From positions 1,890,501 through 1,954,500 of the forward strand of contig NZ_CP022219.1 of NCBI RefSeq assembly GCF_004114915.1: a DNA stretch of 64,000 nucleotides, given 5' to 3'. This DNA comes from Bradyrhizobium guangxiense (GTDB lineage: Bacteria; Pseudomonadota; Alphaproteobacteria; Rhizobiales; Xanthobacteraceae). Made by a program: the position numbers and the translations under genes. This document shows, one piece after another, positions 37,365 to 46,759 of this stretch (position 1 is its first letter; each line of letters starts with the position of its first letter). The notes under the pieces were generated by a model. The model made no database searches, had not been told where the DNA came from, and saw nothing but the letters and a program-made list of their open reading frames with translations.

Positions 37365-38250
37365 GAGCGGAGATCGCGAATTCCCGCACGGCCTCCACCA
37401 CGGCCGCCGGCACTTCCTGCGCGACGCAATGCCCGGCGTCTTCAAAGACGAACGTGCTGACGCGCGGTATCAACGACACGGCCCGTCGTGCCATCTCCCA
37501 ATAGATCGGGCCTGATTTCGCAGTGGTCGTGACGCGCACCGGGCAGTCGATCTCGGCGAGCGAGCCAAACGGATTGCCGCGGGCATCGCCGACATAGACC
37601 TGCTCCATCGCCTCGTAGATCGGACGCAGGATCGCGGATTCGATCTCAGGCGTGCAGCAAAGCCGCACCCGACCATCGTCGAGCGCGGTGAAGCCGTGAC
37701 GCACATAGGCGCGGAGCGATGCTTCGGTCCAATCGGCAAAGGCCGGCGCCACGCGGTAGCGCTCGAACACGGCATCGGTACTGTCGAACTCGGCCCGTCG
37801 GCGCAGCGTGCCCTCGACGCGGGCGAGGGATTCGCCGCTCAATCCGCCCGCGCACGCCGCGCGCGGGTCCATCACCGTCGGCTCCATCACGAACAGGCGC
37901 CTGAAGCGGCCGGGCAACAGCTTTGCCGCGAGCAGGAGATCGGTCGCCCCCGCACTGTGGCCGATGCCGTAGACGTCTCGCAGGCCGAGCGCATCGACCA
38001 CGCGGCAAGCATCCTCCGCATAGTCCAGGAAATGATAGGCATCAGGCTTGTGGCTCACGCCGTGGCCGCGGCGGTCGAGCGCATAAACGGTGTGGGTCGA
38101 TGCGAGCTCGCGCGCGACCTCCTCCCAGACGGCAGCGACGAAGCCGGTGCCGTGTACGAGGAGCGCAGGCGGCTTGCCGCGCTCGCCCCATTGCAGCAGG
38201 GCGATCTCTGCGTCGGCAGGGCCGATGGAAAGACACTGCGAGGTGATCAT
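37360..38250 (-). CDS. Alpha/beta hydrolase
   Basis: This 296-residue protein has the alpha/beta-hydrolase fold. The oxyanion segment is LLVHGTGFVAAVW and the nucleophile elbow is GIGHSAGAT with the catalytic serine. A C-terminal His lies in EDAGHCVAQEVP. The acid residue is less clear. It lies 12 bases after the GMC oxidoreductase gene on the same strand, so the two are likely co-transcribed. Substrate unknown; esterase or C-C hydrolase activity are both possible. Confidence 0.87.
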   Translation of the reverse strand: MITSQCLSIGPADAEIALLQWGERGKPPALLVHGTGFVAAVWEEVARELASTHTVYALDRRGHGVSHKPDAYHFLDYAEDACRVVDALGLRDVYGIGHSAGATDLLLAAKLLPGRFRRLFVMEPTVMDPRAACAGGLSGESLARVEGTLRRRAEFDSTDAVFERYRVAPAFADWTEASLRAYVRHGFTALDDGRVRLCCTPEIESAILRPIYEAMEQVYVGDARGNPFGSLAEIDCPVRVTTTAKSGPIYWEMARRAVSLIPRVSTFVFEDAGHCVAQEVPAAVVEAVREFAISAP

Positions 38251-38262
38251 GCGGGACGGACG

Positions 38263-39882
38263 CTACTCTGCATCCTCCAGGATCATCGTCGCACCTTTCT
38301 CGGCGATCATCGCCGTCGGCGTGTTGGTGTTGCCCGAGGTGATGGTCGGCATGATCGAGGCATCGACGATGCGCAAGCCTTCGAGGCCGTAGAATCGCAG
38401 GCGCTCGTCGACCACCGCCATGGGATCGCTGACCGCGCCCATCTTCGCGGTGCCGACAGGATGGAAGATGGTGGTGCCGATGTCGCCGGCGGCCTTTGCC
38501 AGCGAGGCATCGTCGTCTCCGACGGACGGCCCGGGCAGATATTCGATCGGACGGTACTTTGCTAGCGCCTTCTGCTGCATCAGGCGGCGCGTGGTGCGGA
38601 TGGCGTCGGCGCCGACCTGGCGGTCGTCGTCGGTCGACAGGTAGTTTGGCGCGATGATCGGCTTCTCATCGGGTGTCGCCGAGCGCAGCCGCACGGTGCC
38701 GCGCGAGGTCGGCTGCAGATTGCAGGCGCTGACCGTGATGGCGGGAAAGCGGTGCAGGGGATCACCGAACTTGTCGAGTGACAGCGGCTGCACGTGGAAC
38801 TGGATGTTGGCGCGGGCGCGCGTTGCATCCGAGCGGGTGAAGATGCCGAGCTGCGACGGCGCCATGGTGAGGGGCCCGCGGCGGCGGAAGGCGTAGTCGA
38901 GACCCATCAATCCACGGCGGAACAGATTGTAATAGGTCTCATTCAGCGTACGCACGCCCTCGACCTTGTAGATCGCACGCTGCTGCAGGTGGTCCTGCAG
39001 ATTGCGCCCCACGCCGGGCTTGTCCATGACGATGTCGATGCCGAGCGGCGACAGCCAATCCGTCGGTCCGATGCCGGAGCGATGCAGCACCTGCACCGAG
39101 CCGATCGAGCCGGCCGAGAGGATCACCTCGCGTTTCGCGCGCGCCTCGATGATCTCGCCGTTCTGGATGAAGCGCACGCCGACGGCATGGCCCTGCTCGA
39201 TGATGAGGCGGTCGACCAGCACGTGCTTCTTGAGCCGCAGGTTCGCCCGGTTCAGCGCCGGCTTGAGAAAGCCGCGCGCCGAGGACCAGCGCCGGCCGCG
39301 CTTCTGGTTGACGTGGAAATAGCTGGTACCTTCGTTATCGCCGGTGTTGAAATCTGGGATGCGCTTGATGCCCATTTCCTCGGCGGCATCGCCGACGGCA
39401 TCGAGAATATCCCAAGACAGCCGCGGCGCTTCGATGCGCCAGCCGCCGCCGGCGCCGTGATGCTCGCTGGCGCCGAGGAAATGGTCTTCGAGCTTTTTGA
39501 ACAGCGGCAGCACGTCATCATAGCCCCAGCCGGTCATGCCGAGCTGGCGCCAGTGATCGTAATCAGCTGCTTGTCCGCGCATCGAGATCATGGCGTTGAT
39601 CGCCGAGCAGCCGCCGATCACCTTGCCGCGGGGATAGGCGAGCGAACGGCCGTTCAGGCCCGGCTCGGGCTCGGTCTTGAACATCCAGTCCGAGCGCGGA
39701 TTGCCGATTGCGAAGAGATAGCCGACCGGGATGTGGAACCAGATCCAGTTGTCGTCGCCGCCGGCTTCGAGGACGAGGACGCGGTTCCTCGGCTCGGCCG
39801 AGAGCCGGTTGGCGACGATGCAGCCGGCTGTGCCGGCTCCGACGACAATGTAGTCAAACTCACCTTCGAGCCCCCTTGGCAT
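38263..39882 (-). CDS. GMC-family FAD-dependent oxidoreductase (choline dehydrogenase-like)
   Basis: This 539-residue flavoprotein starts with the FAD-binding motif VVGAGTAGCIVANRLS. It carries the GMC signature YPRGKVIGGCSAINAM and the second signature GSIGSVQVLHRSGIGP. The catalytic His is in TIFHPVGTAKMG near the C-terminus, and a conserved Asn/His lies in TSGNTNTPT. It oxidises an alcohol, but the substrate (choline, polyethylene glycol, other) cannot be told. It has a purine-rich ribosome-binding site and pairs with the hydrolase gene. Confidence 0.92.
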   Translation of the reverse strand: MPRGLEGEFDYIVVGAGTAGCIVANRLSAEPRNRVLVLEAGGDDNWIWFHIPVGYLFAIGNPRSDWMFKTEPEPGLNGRSLAYPRGKVIGGCSAINAMISMRGQAADYDHWRQLGMTGWGYDDVLPLFKKLEDHFLGASEHHGAGGGWRIEAPRLSWDILDAVGDAAEEMGIKRIPDFNTGDNEGTSYFHVNQKRGRRWSSARGFLKPALNRANLRLKKHVLVDRLIIEQGHAVGVRFIQNGEIIEARAKREVILSAGSIGSVQVLHRSGIGPTDWLSPLGIDIVMDKPGVGRNLQDHLQQRAIYKVEGVRTLNETYYNLFRRGLMGLDYAFRRRGPLTMAPSQLGIFTRSDATRARANIQFHVQPLSLDKFGDPLHRFPAITVSACNLQPTSRGTVRLRSATPDEKPIIAPNYLSTDDDRQVGADAIRTTRRLMQQKALAKYRPIEYLPGPSVGDDDASLAKAAGDIGTTIFHPVGTAKMGAVSDPMAVVDERLRFYGLEGLRIVDASIMPTITSGNTNTPTAMIAEKGATMILEDAE

Positions 39883-40057
39883 TCTGCTTCCACCCGGATG
39901 GTCACTTAGCGTTCCGCCCTAATAGGCAGACGCGGCGGATCGGGACAAGCCCGGCCATGCCGGGCGGGCAGGGCTAGACCCCGATGTCAGGCGGTTGGGT
40001 GGACCGACGCTTGCATGGTAGACAGTCCAGTATTTTCCACAAAGCTCGAGACCCTCC

Positions 40058-41230
40058 ATGCCCATCGTGAACCGCGTCGCCGACCTCCAACCCGATATTC
40101 AGGCCTGGCGCCGGGACATCCACCAGCATCCCGAGCTGCTGTACGACGTTCATCGCACTGCAGCATTCGTGGCGGACCGGCTGCGCGAGTTCGGCTGCGA
40201 TGAGGTCGTGACCGGCCTTGGCCAAACCGGTGTGGTCGGCGTGATCAAGGGCAACAAGCCGGCCGGCGAGGGCCTCAAGGTGATCGGGTTGCGCGCCGAC
40301 ATGGACGCGCTGCCGGTCGAGGAGCAGACCAACCTGCCTTACGCCTCCAAGACCCCGGGCAAGATGCACGCCTGCGGCCATGACGGTCACACCGCGATGC
40401 TGCTCGGGGCAGCCCGCTACCTGGCCGAGACCCGCAACTTCGCCGGCGATGCCGTGGTGATCTTCCAGCCGGCGGAAGAGGGCGGCGCCGGCGGCGCGGC
40501 CATGGTCAAGGACGGCCTGATGGAGCGCTTCGGCATCGAGCAGGTCTACGGCATGCACAATGGCCCGGGCATTCCGGTCGGCTCGTTCGCGATCCGGCCG
40601 GGTCCGATCATGGCGGCGACCGACGAGGTCGATATCAACATCGAGGGCCTCGGCGGCCATGCCGCACGTCCGCACAAATGCGTCGATTCCGTGCTGGTTG
40701 GCGCGCAGGTGATCACCGCCCTGCAATCGATCGTCGCGCGCAGCGTCGATCCCCTGGAATCGGCCGTGATCTCGATCTGCGAATTCCACGCCGGCAACGC
40801 CCGCAATGTCATTCCGCAGACGGCGACGCTGCGGGGCACCATCCGCACGCTCTCGCCCGAGGTGCGCAAGCTGGTCGAGAAGCGCGTGCACGAAGTGGTT
40901 GCGGGCGTCGCGCAGATCACCGGCGCCAAGATCGACCTGCGTTACAAGCGCAACTACCCGGTCGTGAACAACCACGCCGCGGAGACCGAGGTGGCGCGGC
41001 GCATCGCCAAGCAGGTCTCCGGCGACGCCAATGTGCACGAGATGCCGCCGCTGATGGGCGGCGAGGATTTCGCCTACATGCTGGAAGCGCGGCCCGGCGC
41101 CTTCATCTTCTGCGGAAACGGCGACAGCGCCGGCCTGCATCACCCCGCCTACAATTTCAACGACGAGGCGATCGTCTACGGCACGTCCTATTGGGTCAAG
41201 CTCGTTGAGGAGTCGCTCGCGGCATCGTAA
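40058..41230 (+). CDS. M20-family amidohydrolase (hippurate hydrolase-like)
   Basis: This 390-residue metallopeptidase-fold protein has DIHQHPELLYDVHRT near the N-terminus, LRADMDALPVEE, the metal-binding HACGHDGHTAMLLGAA and FQPAEEGGAGG with the catalytic Glu pair. The dimerisation domain follows (about 185-300) and then MGGEDFAYML with a metal Glu. It hydrolyses N-acyl amino acids or related amides in the cytoplasm. No amino-acid transporter is next to it. Exact substrate is open. Confidence 0.92.
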   Translation: MPIVNRVADLQPDIQAWRRDIHQHPELLYDVHRTAAFVADRLREFGCDEVVTGLGQTGVVGVIKGNKPAGEGLKVIGLRADMDALPVEEQTNLPYASKTPGKMHACGHDGHTAMLLGAARYLAETRNFAGDAVVIFQPAEEGGAGGAAMVKDGLMERFGIEQVYGMHNGPGIPVGSFAIRPGPIMAATDEVDINIEGLGGHAARPHKCVDSVLVGAQVITALQSIVARSVDPLESAVISICEFHAGNARNVIPQTATLRGTIRTLSPEVRKLVEKRVHEVVAGVAQITGAKIDLRYKRNYPVVNNHAAETEVARRIAKQVSGDANVHEMPPLMGGEDFAYMLEARPGAFIFCGNGDSAGLHHPAYNFNDEAIVYGTSYWVKLVEESLAAS

Positions 41231-41246
41231 GGCTTTTTCTTCACTT

Positions 41247-41385
41247 CGCCCCGCTTGCGGGGAGAGGTCGATCGCATAAGCGATCGGGTGAGGAGGACTC
41301 TCCGCGAGTCCATCTCTCACTGGGGGCGCGGAAGCGGCCCCTCACCCCAACCCTCTCCCCGTAAGAACGGGGAGAGGGAGAGGAA
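41247..41385. repeat. Dispersed multi-hairpin repeat between convergent genes
   Basis: Three nested palindromes lie in 139 bases: CCCCGCTTGCGGGG, then CGATCGCATAAGCGATCG, then CTCTCCCCGTAAGAACGGGG. I recognise this as a common Bradyrhizobium intergenic repeat. It fills the gap between the M20 gene and the Pit gene and probably doubles as a two-way terminator. Confidence 0.65.
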
Positions 41386-41386
41386 C

Positions 41387-43015
41387 TCAGAAGATCCGCG
41401 AGAAGATCACGTAGAGCGTGGCCGACAGCATGATCGCGCAGGGCAACGTCAGCACCCACGCCATCAGCAGGTTGCGGATAGTCGACCATTGCAGGCCCGA
41501 ACCGTTGGCGGCCATGGTGCCGGCGACGCCGGACGACAGCACGTGCGTGGTCGAGACCGGCAGGCCGAACACGTCGGCGGCGCCGATCGTGGCGGCGGCG
41601 ACGAGCTCGGCGGAGGCGCCTTGTGCGTAGGTGAGGTGGCTCTTGCCGATCTTCTCGCCGACCGTGATCACGATGCGCTTCCAGCCGATCATGGTGCCGA
41701 GGCCGAGGGCGATGGCGACCGCGATCTTCACCCAGTTCGGAATGAACTTGGTGGCGGCGTCGAGCGAGCCCTTGTAGGCGTTCAGGGTCGCGATCTCCTC
41801 CTTGTTGAGATCGTTCTCCTTGTCCTTCATTAGGAAGCGGATCGCTTCCGAGGTCATGTACATGTCGTTGCGGGTGTTGCCGACGGCTTCCGCCGGCACC
41901 TTGCTCAGCGAGCCGTATTGGGCGACCTGATTGCCGACGTCCTTCACCAGCACGGCGAGCGAGGGATAGGTGCCCTCGTTGAGCTGACGCAGCGCGATGT
42001 ACTGCGTGACCGCCGGGCGGGGATCGCCGATGATGCTGTGGCCGGCGCCCTTCGCCGCGATCACCTTGGAAGCGGCATCCGAGGTCTTCTGGAACTGGGC
42101 GACCTGGGATTCCGGCAGCGCCCGGTTGAGCGCATAGGCCGTCGGCACGGTGCCGATCAGGATCAGCATGATCAGGCCCATGCCCTTCTGGCCGTCGTTC
42201 GAGCCGTGCGCGAAGCTGACGCCGGTGCAGGTTGCGATCAAGAGGCCGCGGATCCAGAGCGGCGGCGCCTTGTTGCCTTCGGGCGCAGCGTAGAGTGCGG
42301 GGTTGCGCACGATGAACTTGAGCACGAGCAGCAGCACGGCGGCACAGATGAAGCCGAACAGCGGCGACAGCAGCAGCGCGTAGCCGATCTCGGTCGCCTT
42401 GGTCCAGTCCACGCCCGAGGTGCCGTCGCGGCCGCGCATGACGGCGTTGGCAACGCCGACGCCGATGATCGAGCCGATCAGGGTGTGCGAGGACGAGGCG
42501 GGCAGGCCGAAGAACCAGGTGCCGAGATTCCACAGGATTGCGGCGATCAGCAGCGCGAACACCATGGCAAAACCGGCGCTGGAGCCGACCTGGAGGATCA
42601 GCTCGACCGGCAGCAGCGAGACGATGCCGAAGGCAACCGCGCCGGAGGAGAGCAGCACGCCGAGGAAGTTGAAGAAGCCCGACCACATCACGGCAACTTC
42701 AGCCGGCAGCGAATGGGTGTAGATCACGGTTGCCACCGCATTGGCGGTGTCGTGGAAGCCGTTGACGAACTCGAAGCCGAGCGCGATCAGCAGCGCAACG
42801 AACAGCAGGATGTAGGGCAGGTAGGTCGTCACGCGCGTGCCGGTCGCATTGACGTCGACATAGATGCTGTAGGCGACGAACAAGAGGCCCGCAGCGAGGA
42901 TGCCGAAGAACAGGATCATCGTCAGCGGATTGAAGCCCTTCTCGAGATTTGGCCGCGAGGCCGGCTGGACAGGCGCGGGATCGGCTACCGCGCGGTCGAA
43001 TGCAACATCGGTCAT
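41387..43015 (-). CDS. Low-affinity inorganic phosphate transporter (Pit family)
   Basis: This 542-residue inner-membrane protein has about 12 hydrophobic helices. The two PHO4 repeats are GFEFVNGFHDTANAVATVIYT in the first half and the HGSNDGQKGMGLIML segment in the second. The C-terminal FGLPVSTTHVLSSGVAGTMA is also typical. It imports metal-phosphate with protons. The central loop (about 320-420) is longer than in E. coli PitA. AAGGGG precedes the ATG. It stands alone between convergent and co-directional genes. Confidence 0.93.
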   Translation of the reverse strand: MTDVAFDRAVADPAPVQPASRPNLEKGFNPLTMILFFGILAAGLLFVAYSIYVDVNATGTRVTTYLPYILLFVALLIALGFEFVNGFHDTANAVATVIYTHSLPAEVAVMWSGFFNFLGVLLSSGAVAFGIVSLLPVELILQVGSSAGFAMVFALLIAAILWNLGTWFFGLPASSSHTLIGSIIGVGVANAVMRGRDGTSGVDWTKATEIGYALLLSPLFGFICAAVLLLVLKFIVRNPALYAAPEGNKAPPLWIRGLLIATCTGVSFAHGSNDGQKGMGLIMLILIGTVPTAYALNRALPESQVAQFQKTSDAASKVIAAKGAGHSIIGDPRPAVTQYIALRQLNEGTYPSLAVLVKDVGNQVAQYGSLSKVPAEAVGNTRNDMYMTSEAIRFLMKDKENDLNKEEIATLNAYKGSLDAATKFIPNWVKIAVAIALGLGTMIGWKRIVITVGEKIGKSHLTYAQGASAELVAAATIGAADVFGLPVSTTHVLSSGVAGTMAANGSGLQWSTIRNLLMAWVLTLPCAIMLSATLYVIFSRIF

Positions 43016-43111
43016 GTGGACGCCCCTTAACTTTCAGGTAAGGGTATTGTCCGCGATGGATTTGAAGGCTGGATGACAAGCGCCGGTTGAAAAGCGTCTT
43101 CCTGCCAGTAT

Positions 43112-44554
43112 TTAGGCCGCGTGCGCGGCTTTCCTCTGCAGGCCAGCGGCGATCTTCAGATCTTCGACAAAGCGCTGATATTCCAGCACCTTGGCTTCCG
43201 GATCGGGCAGCCGCAGCAGATAGGACGGGTGCACCGTCACCAGCGCCTTGCGGCCGTCGGGAAGGTCGATGAGGCGGCCGCGGGTCTTGCCGATGGGAGT
43301 GATCTTGCCGAACACGCTCTGCGCGGCGGTGGCGCCCATCGCGACGATGAGCTCAGGCTGGATTGCCGAAACTTCCCGCTCGTACCATTGCCGGCATGCC
43401 CGGATCTCAGGCGTGTTCGGCTTCTGGTGCAGGCGGATCTTCCCGCGCGGCACGAATTTGAAGTGCTTCACGGCGTTGGTGACATAGACCTTCTTGCGAT
43501 CGACACCGGCTTCCTCCAGCGCACGGTCCAGCATCTGGCCGGCCGGGCCGACGAAGGGATGGCCGGCGAGGTCTTCCTTGTCGCCGGGCTGCTCGCCGAC
43601 CAGCATGATATTGGCATTCTTCGGGCCCTCGCCGAACACGGTCTGGGTCGCGTCCTTGTAGAGATGGCAGGCGCGGCAATGCGCGGCCTCCTCGCGGAGC
43701 GTTTCGAGATCGTCGGCAGCGGTCTTGCGTTTCATCGGGGCCTCCGGCCGCTTCTGAGGCTTGTGCGGATCGGTTGCGGCATTGGCGATCATGGCGCCGG
43801 TCATGCGTTCGGCGTCCTCGATCAAGGGCTTAATGATCGAAGCCTCGGGCAGGTTCCTCCAGTATTTCTTCGGCATCTCCGCCTGCATCGCCTTCACCTT
43901 GAGGCGGGCCGGATTGAAGATGCTGGCGTAGTAGCGCCGCCAGGTTTCCTCCAGCCGGTCTTCGCTGGGCGCCTCGCGCCTGCTGACACCCGACGTGAAG
44001 GAGAGCGCATGGCCATCCCAATGCGCGCACAGATCGGGCGTCAGGATCGACCAGGGCATGTCGGCAAAGCGTTTTGCGAAGAACGGCGCGGCGAGCTCCA
44101 CGATGTGATGCTCGGGCTCGAACCAGGCAACGTAATGCGCCTGGCGTTCCCTGCCGATCTCGCGGAAGCGCACGAAGGCATGCATCTTGTGCTCGTCGCG
44201 ATGGACTGCTCGCGCCATGGCGGTGACCTGCGCGACGTCAGGATCGGTCGCGACCTCGATGAGATCGTGGTTGTCCTTCAGCCGGAACAGCAGCCGATAC
44301 AGGATCGCAAAGCGCTGGGGATCTCGGTGCAGGATCGCGGCCTGGGCGAGCTCGACGAATTTGCCTGATACGTTGAAGGTACCCTCGTTCACCTCGAGCA
44401 TCGGAGACGGCGCTTGTGGCGCGAATAAGTCCGCTTCGCCGCCTTTCACGGTCCAGGTGACATCACTGGGCGGCACGTGGTGAAGCACGAGGCTCCGCGC
44501 TGCTTTGCGCCAGCCGTCGAAATCGGTTTCGGTGTCGAGGGTGATGTACTGCAT
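43112..44554 (-). CDS. UdgX-family uracil-DNA glycosylase fused to a DUF4130-type domain
   Basis: This 480-residue protein has two parts. The N-terminal about 265 residues match the DUF4130/TIGR03915 'DNA metabolism' domain. The C-terminal about 200 are a uracil-DNA glycosylase-like domain with Cys293-x2-Cys296, the UdgX form of motif A GEQPGDKEDLAGHPFVGPAG (320-339), an arginine-loop with His376 (GKIRLHQ) and motif B VHPSYLLR. In mycobacterial UdgX the equivalent His bonds covalently to uracil-DNA; here RLH replaces the usual RIH. Its start overlaps the end of the radical SAM gene upstream, the known partner family. Confidence 0.9.
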   Translation of the reverse strand: MQYITLDTETDFDGWRKAARSLVLHHVPPSDVTWTVKGGEADLFAPQAPSPMLEVNEGTFNVSGKFVELAQAAILHRDPQRFAILYRLLFRLKDNHDLIEVATDPDVAQVTAMARAVHRDEHKMHAFVRFREIGRERQAHYVAWFEPEHHIVELAAPFFAKRFADMPWSILTPDLCAHWDGHALSFTSGVSRREAPSEDRLEETWRRYYASIFNPARLKVKAMQAEMPKKYWRNLPEASIIKPLIEDAERMTGAMIANAATDPHKPQKRPEAPMKRKTAADDLETLREEAAHCRACHLYKDATQTVFGEGPKNANIMLVGEQPGDKEDLAGHPFVGPAGQMLDRALEEAGVDRKKVYVTNAVKHFKFVPRGKIRLHQKPNTPEIRACRQWYEREVSAIQPELIVAMGATAAQSVFGKITPIGKTRGRLIDLPDGRKALVTVHPSYLLRLPDPEAKVLEYQRFVEDLKIAAGLQRKAAHAA

Positions 44555-45789
44555 CAGAAGCCAAATCCCAATTGCGTTGCTTTCGGCTTGAACCGTTCGA
44601 CCAGCCGCGCCTCGTCGAGGCGGGGTGGCGGCGGCCGGGGATCGCTGAGGACAATGAACGGCAGCGCCTTGTTGCGGGGGACATGCAGGCGCGCCAGATC
44701 GGCCAGGCGGATCGTGGTGGTGCGCCGTGTCGCGATGATGCGTTCGACCGTCCTGGTGCCGAAGCCCGGCACGCGCAGCAGTTCTTCACGGCTGGCGCGG
44801 TTGACGTCGAGCGGGAAGCGGTCACGGTGACGCAGCGCCCATGCCAGCTTTGGATCGATCTCGAGCGGCAGCATCGCGCTGTCGTCGACGATCTCGCCGA
44901 CGTCAAAACCGTAGAACCGCATCAGCCAGTCGGCCTGGTAGAGCCGGTGCTCGCGCAGCAGCGGCGGCTGCACCAGAGGCAAGGCGCGGCTGGCATCGGG
45001 GATCGGGCTGAAGGCGGAATAGTAGACGCGCCGCAGCCGGTAGGCGCCGTAGAGATTGGCGCTGGTGTGGAGAATGGTGTGGTCGGAGGCGCTATCTGCA
45101 CCGACGATCATCTGCGTGCTTTGCCCGGCGGGTGCAAAGCGCTGTGGCTTGGCCTTCGTTTTCGTTGCGCGGTTCTCCTCGGCCTCGTCGAGCTTCAGCC
45201 GCAGCCGGCCCATGGTGCGGCGGATCGCGCGCACGTCTTTCTCCGGCGCGAATTGCTGCAGGCTCGTCTCCTGCGGCATCTCGATGTTGATGGAGAGACG
45301 GTCGGCATATTTGCCGGCCTCCGCGATCAGCGCGTCGTCGGCTTCGGGAATGGTCTTCAGGTGGATGTAGCCGCGGAAGTGATGCTCCTCGCGCAGTTTT
45401 CGCGCGACGCTGACCACCTGCTCCATGGTGTAGTCGGGACTGCGAATGATGCCGGAGGAGAGGAACAGGCCCTCGATGTAATTGCGCCGGTAGAAGTCGA
45501 GCGTCAGCTTGACCACTTCGTCGATGGTGAAGCGGGCGCGCGGCACGTTCGAGGAGGCGCGGTTGACGCAATAGAGGCAATCGTAATTGCAGGCGTTGGT
45601 CAGCAGCACCTTGAGCAGGGAGATGCAGCGTCCGTCCGGCGCGTAGGAATGGCAGATACCCATCCCGGGCGCCGTCGAGCCCATGCCCTTGCCGTCGCTG
45701 GAATCCCGCCTCTCGGTGCCGCTGGAGGCGCAGGATGCGTCGTACTTGGCGGCATCGGCCAGAATCTCCAGCTTGCGTTGCACGTCCAT
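44554..45789 (-). CDS. Radical SAM DNA-repair-associated protein (rSAM_link_UDG family)
   Basis: This 411-residue protein has the radical SAM cluster motif at Cys67, Cys71 and Cys74 (NACNYDCLYC). A helix-hairpin-helix DNA-binding motif lies near the C-terminus (DVNRASREELLRVPGFGTRT). The gene pairs with the UdgX-like gene and overlaps it by a base or more, matching the TIGR03916 family 'putative DNA modification/repair radical SAM protein'. The start at 45789 has AAGGGA upstream; the frame is open to 46008 but that would cross the LexA box. The reaction is unknown. Confidence 0.88.
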   Translation of the reverse strand: MDVQRKLEILADAAKYDASCASSGTERRDSSDGKGMGSTAPGMGICHSYAPDGRCISLLKVLLTNACNYDCLYCVNRASSNVPRARFTIDEVVKLTLDFYRRNYIEGLFLSSGIIRSPDYTMEQVVSVARKLREEHHFRGYIHLKTIPEADDALIAEAGKYADRLSINIEMPQETSLQQFAPEKDVRAIRRTMGRLRLKLDEAEENRATKTKAKPQRFAPAGQSTQMIVGADSASDHTILHTSANLYGAYRLRRVYYSAFSPIPDASRALPLVQPPLLREHRLYQADWLMRFYGFDVGEIVDDSAMLPLEIDPKLAWALRHRDRFPLDVNRASREELLRVPGFGTRTVERIIATRRTTTIRLADLARLHVPRNKALPFIVLSDPRPPPPRLDEARLVERFKPKATQLGFGF

Positions 45790-45839
45790 ATTTGAATCCC
45801 TTTGATTCAGCTCATGAATCCGACGGCGCGCCAATTCGA

Positions 45840-45870
45840 TTGACTCTTCTGGTGCCGTTAGCTTTATATT
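45840..45870 (+). promoter_or_regulatory. Predicted imuA promoter
   Basis: TTGACT (45840-45845) and TTATAT (45864-45869) are 18 bases apart, a plausible sigma-70 pair. The LexA box begins two bases later, so bound LexA would cover the start point. Confidence 0.5.
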
Positions 45871-45871
45871 A

Positions 45872-45886
45872 GAACATATCATGAAC
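45872..45886. promoter_or_regulatory. LexA (SOS) box between divergent DNA-damage operons
   Basis: GAACATATCATGAAC is an exact match to the alphaproteobacterial direct-repeat LexA site GAAC-N7-GAAC. It lies 67 bases before imuA and 83 bases before the radical SAM gene on the other side. Placement right after a -10-like element fits repression of imuA-imuB-dnaE2. Control of the leftward pair is inferred. Confidence 0.85.
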
Positions 45887-45952
45887 AAATGAGCCAGCCG
45901 CTGGTTCTCTTTTTGAGAGCCATCGGCAATCACCTCTGAAGGAGCGGCGTAT

Positions 45953-46759
45953 ATGAGCGGCGCACGTATGAGCGCGCTTGCGACCTTGCGCGGCCAGATC
46001 GAGCGCATCGAGACGGCGGAGATCGTGCATCAGCACGACCGCGTCGCGCTCGGCCATAGCCAGGCCGATACCGTGCTGAAGGGCGGGCTCGCGCGCGCGG
46101 CGGTCCACGAGGTGTTTTGCGAGGGGCGCCAGGGCGCGGCCGCGACGGGTTTTGTCATGGGGCTTGCGGGGCGCGTGAGCGCGCAGCGGCCGCTGCTGTG
46201 GGTGCGGCAGGATTTTTCGGAAGTTGAAGCCGGCGCGCTGTCGATGAGCGGGCTATCCGAGCTCGGCCTCGATCCGCGCCGCGTGGTGATGGTTCGCGCC
46301 GCCGATGTCGAGAGCGCGTTGCGCACCTCGGCCGACGCGCTTGCCTGCGACGCGCTGGGCGCCGTCGTGCTCGAGCTTTGGGGGGATATCAGGCAGTTCG
46401 ATCTGGTGGCGAGCCGCAAGCTGACGCTGGCCGCGCAATCGTCCGGCGTCACCGGCCTGATGTTGCGGATGGCGGCGCAGCCGTTGCCGTCGACCGCGGA
46501 GACGAGATGGATGCTGCGCGCGGCGCATTCGCCGCCGGGCACTGCTTCAATGCCTGCGGCGCCTTGGAGTGCCTGGGGCGCGCCGCGCTTCGATGCCGAG
46601 CTCTTGCGCAATCGTCATGGCCAATGCGGCCGCTGGATCATGGAATGGAATTGTGATGAGTGCCAGTTCAGTGAACCGTCGGCGTATCCTCAGCCTGTGG
46701 CTGCCGCGCCTGCCCATCGACCGGATCCAGCGCTTTCTTGGCAGCGCCGGACTGGTTAA
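45953..46759 (+). CDS. imuA: ImuA, RecA-like accessory protein of the mutasome
   Basis: This 268-residue protein resembles a degenerate RecA/SulA-type ATPase-fold domain. Visible segments include AAVHEVFCEGRQGAAATGFVM, where the P-loop is not canonical, RPLLWVRQD and GLSELGLDPRRVVMVRAAD. The end GRWIMEWNCDECQFSEP is typical of ImuA. AAGGAG lies 8 bases before the ATG. It overlaps imuB by about 100 bases. With ImuB and DnaE2 it forms the SOS-induced mutagenic repair system; it probably bridges to RecA filaments. The LexA box 67 bases upstream supports damage induction. Confidence 0.9.
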   Translation: MSGARMSALATLRGQIERIETAEIVHQHDRVALGHSQADTVLKGGLARAAVHEVFCEGRQGAAATGFVMGLAGRVSAQRPLLWVRQDFSEVEAGALSMSGLSELGLDPRRVVMVRAADVESALRTSADALACDALGAVVLELWGDIRQFDLVASRKLTLAAQSSGVTGLMLRMAAQPLPSTAETRWMLRAAHSPPGTASMPAAPWSAWGAPRFDAELLRNRHGQCGRWIMEWNCDECQFSEPSAYPQPVAAAPAHRPDPALSWQRRTG

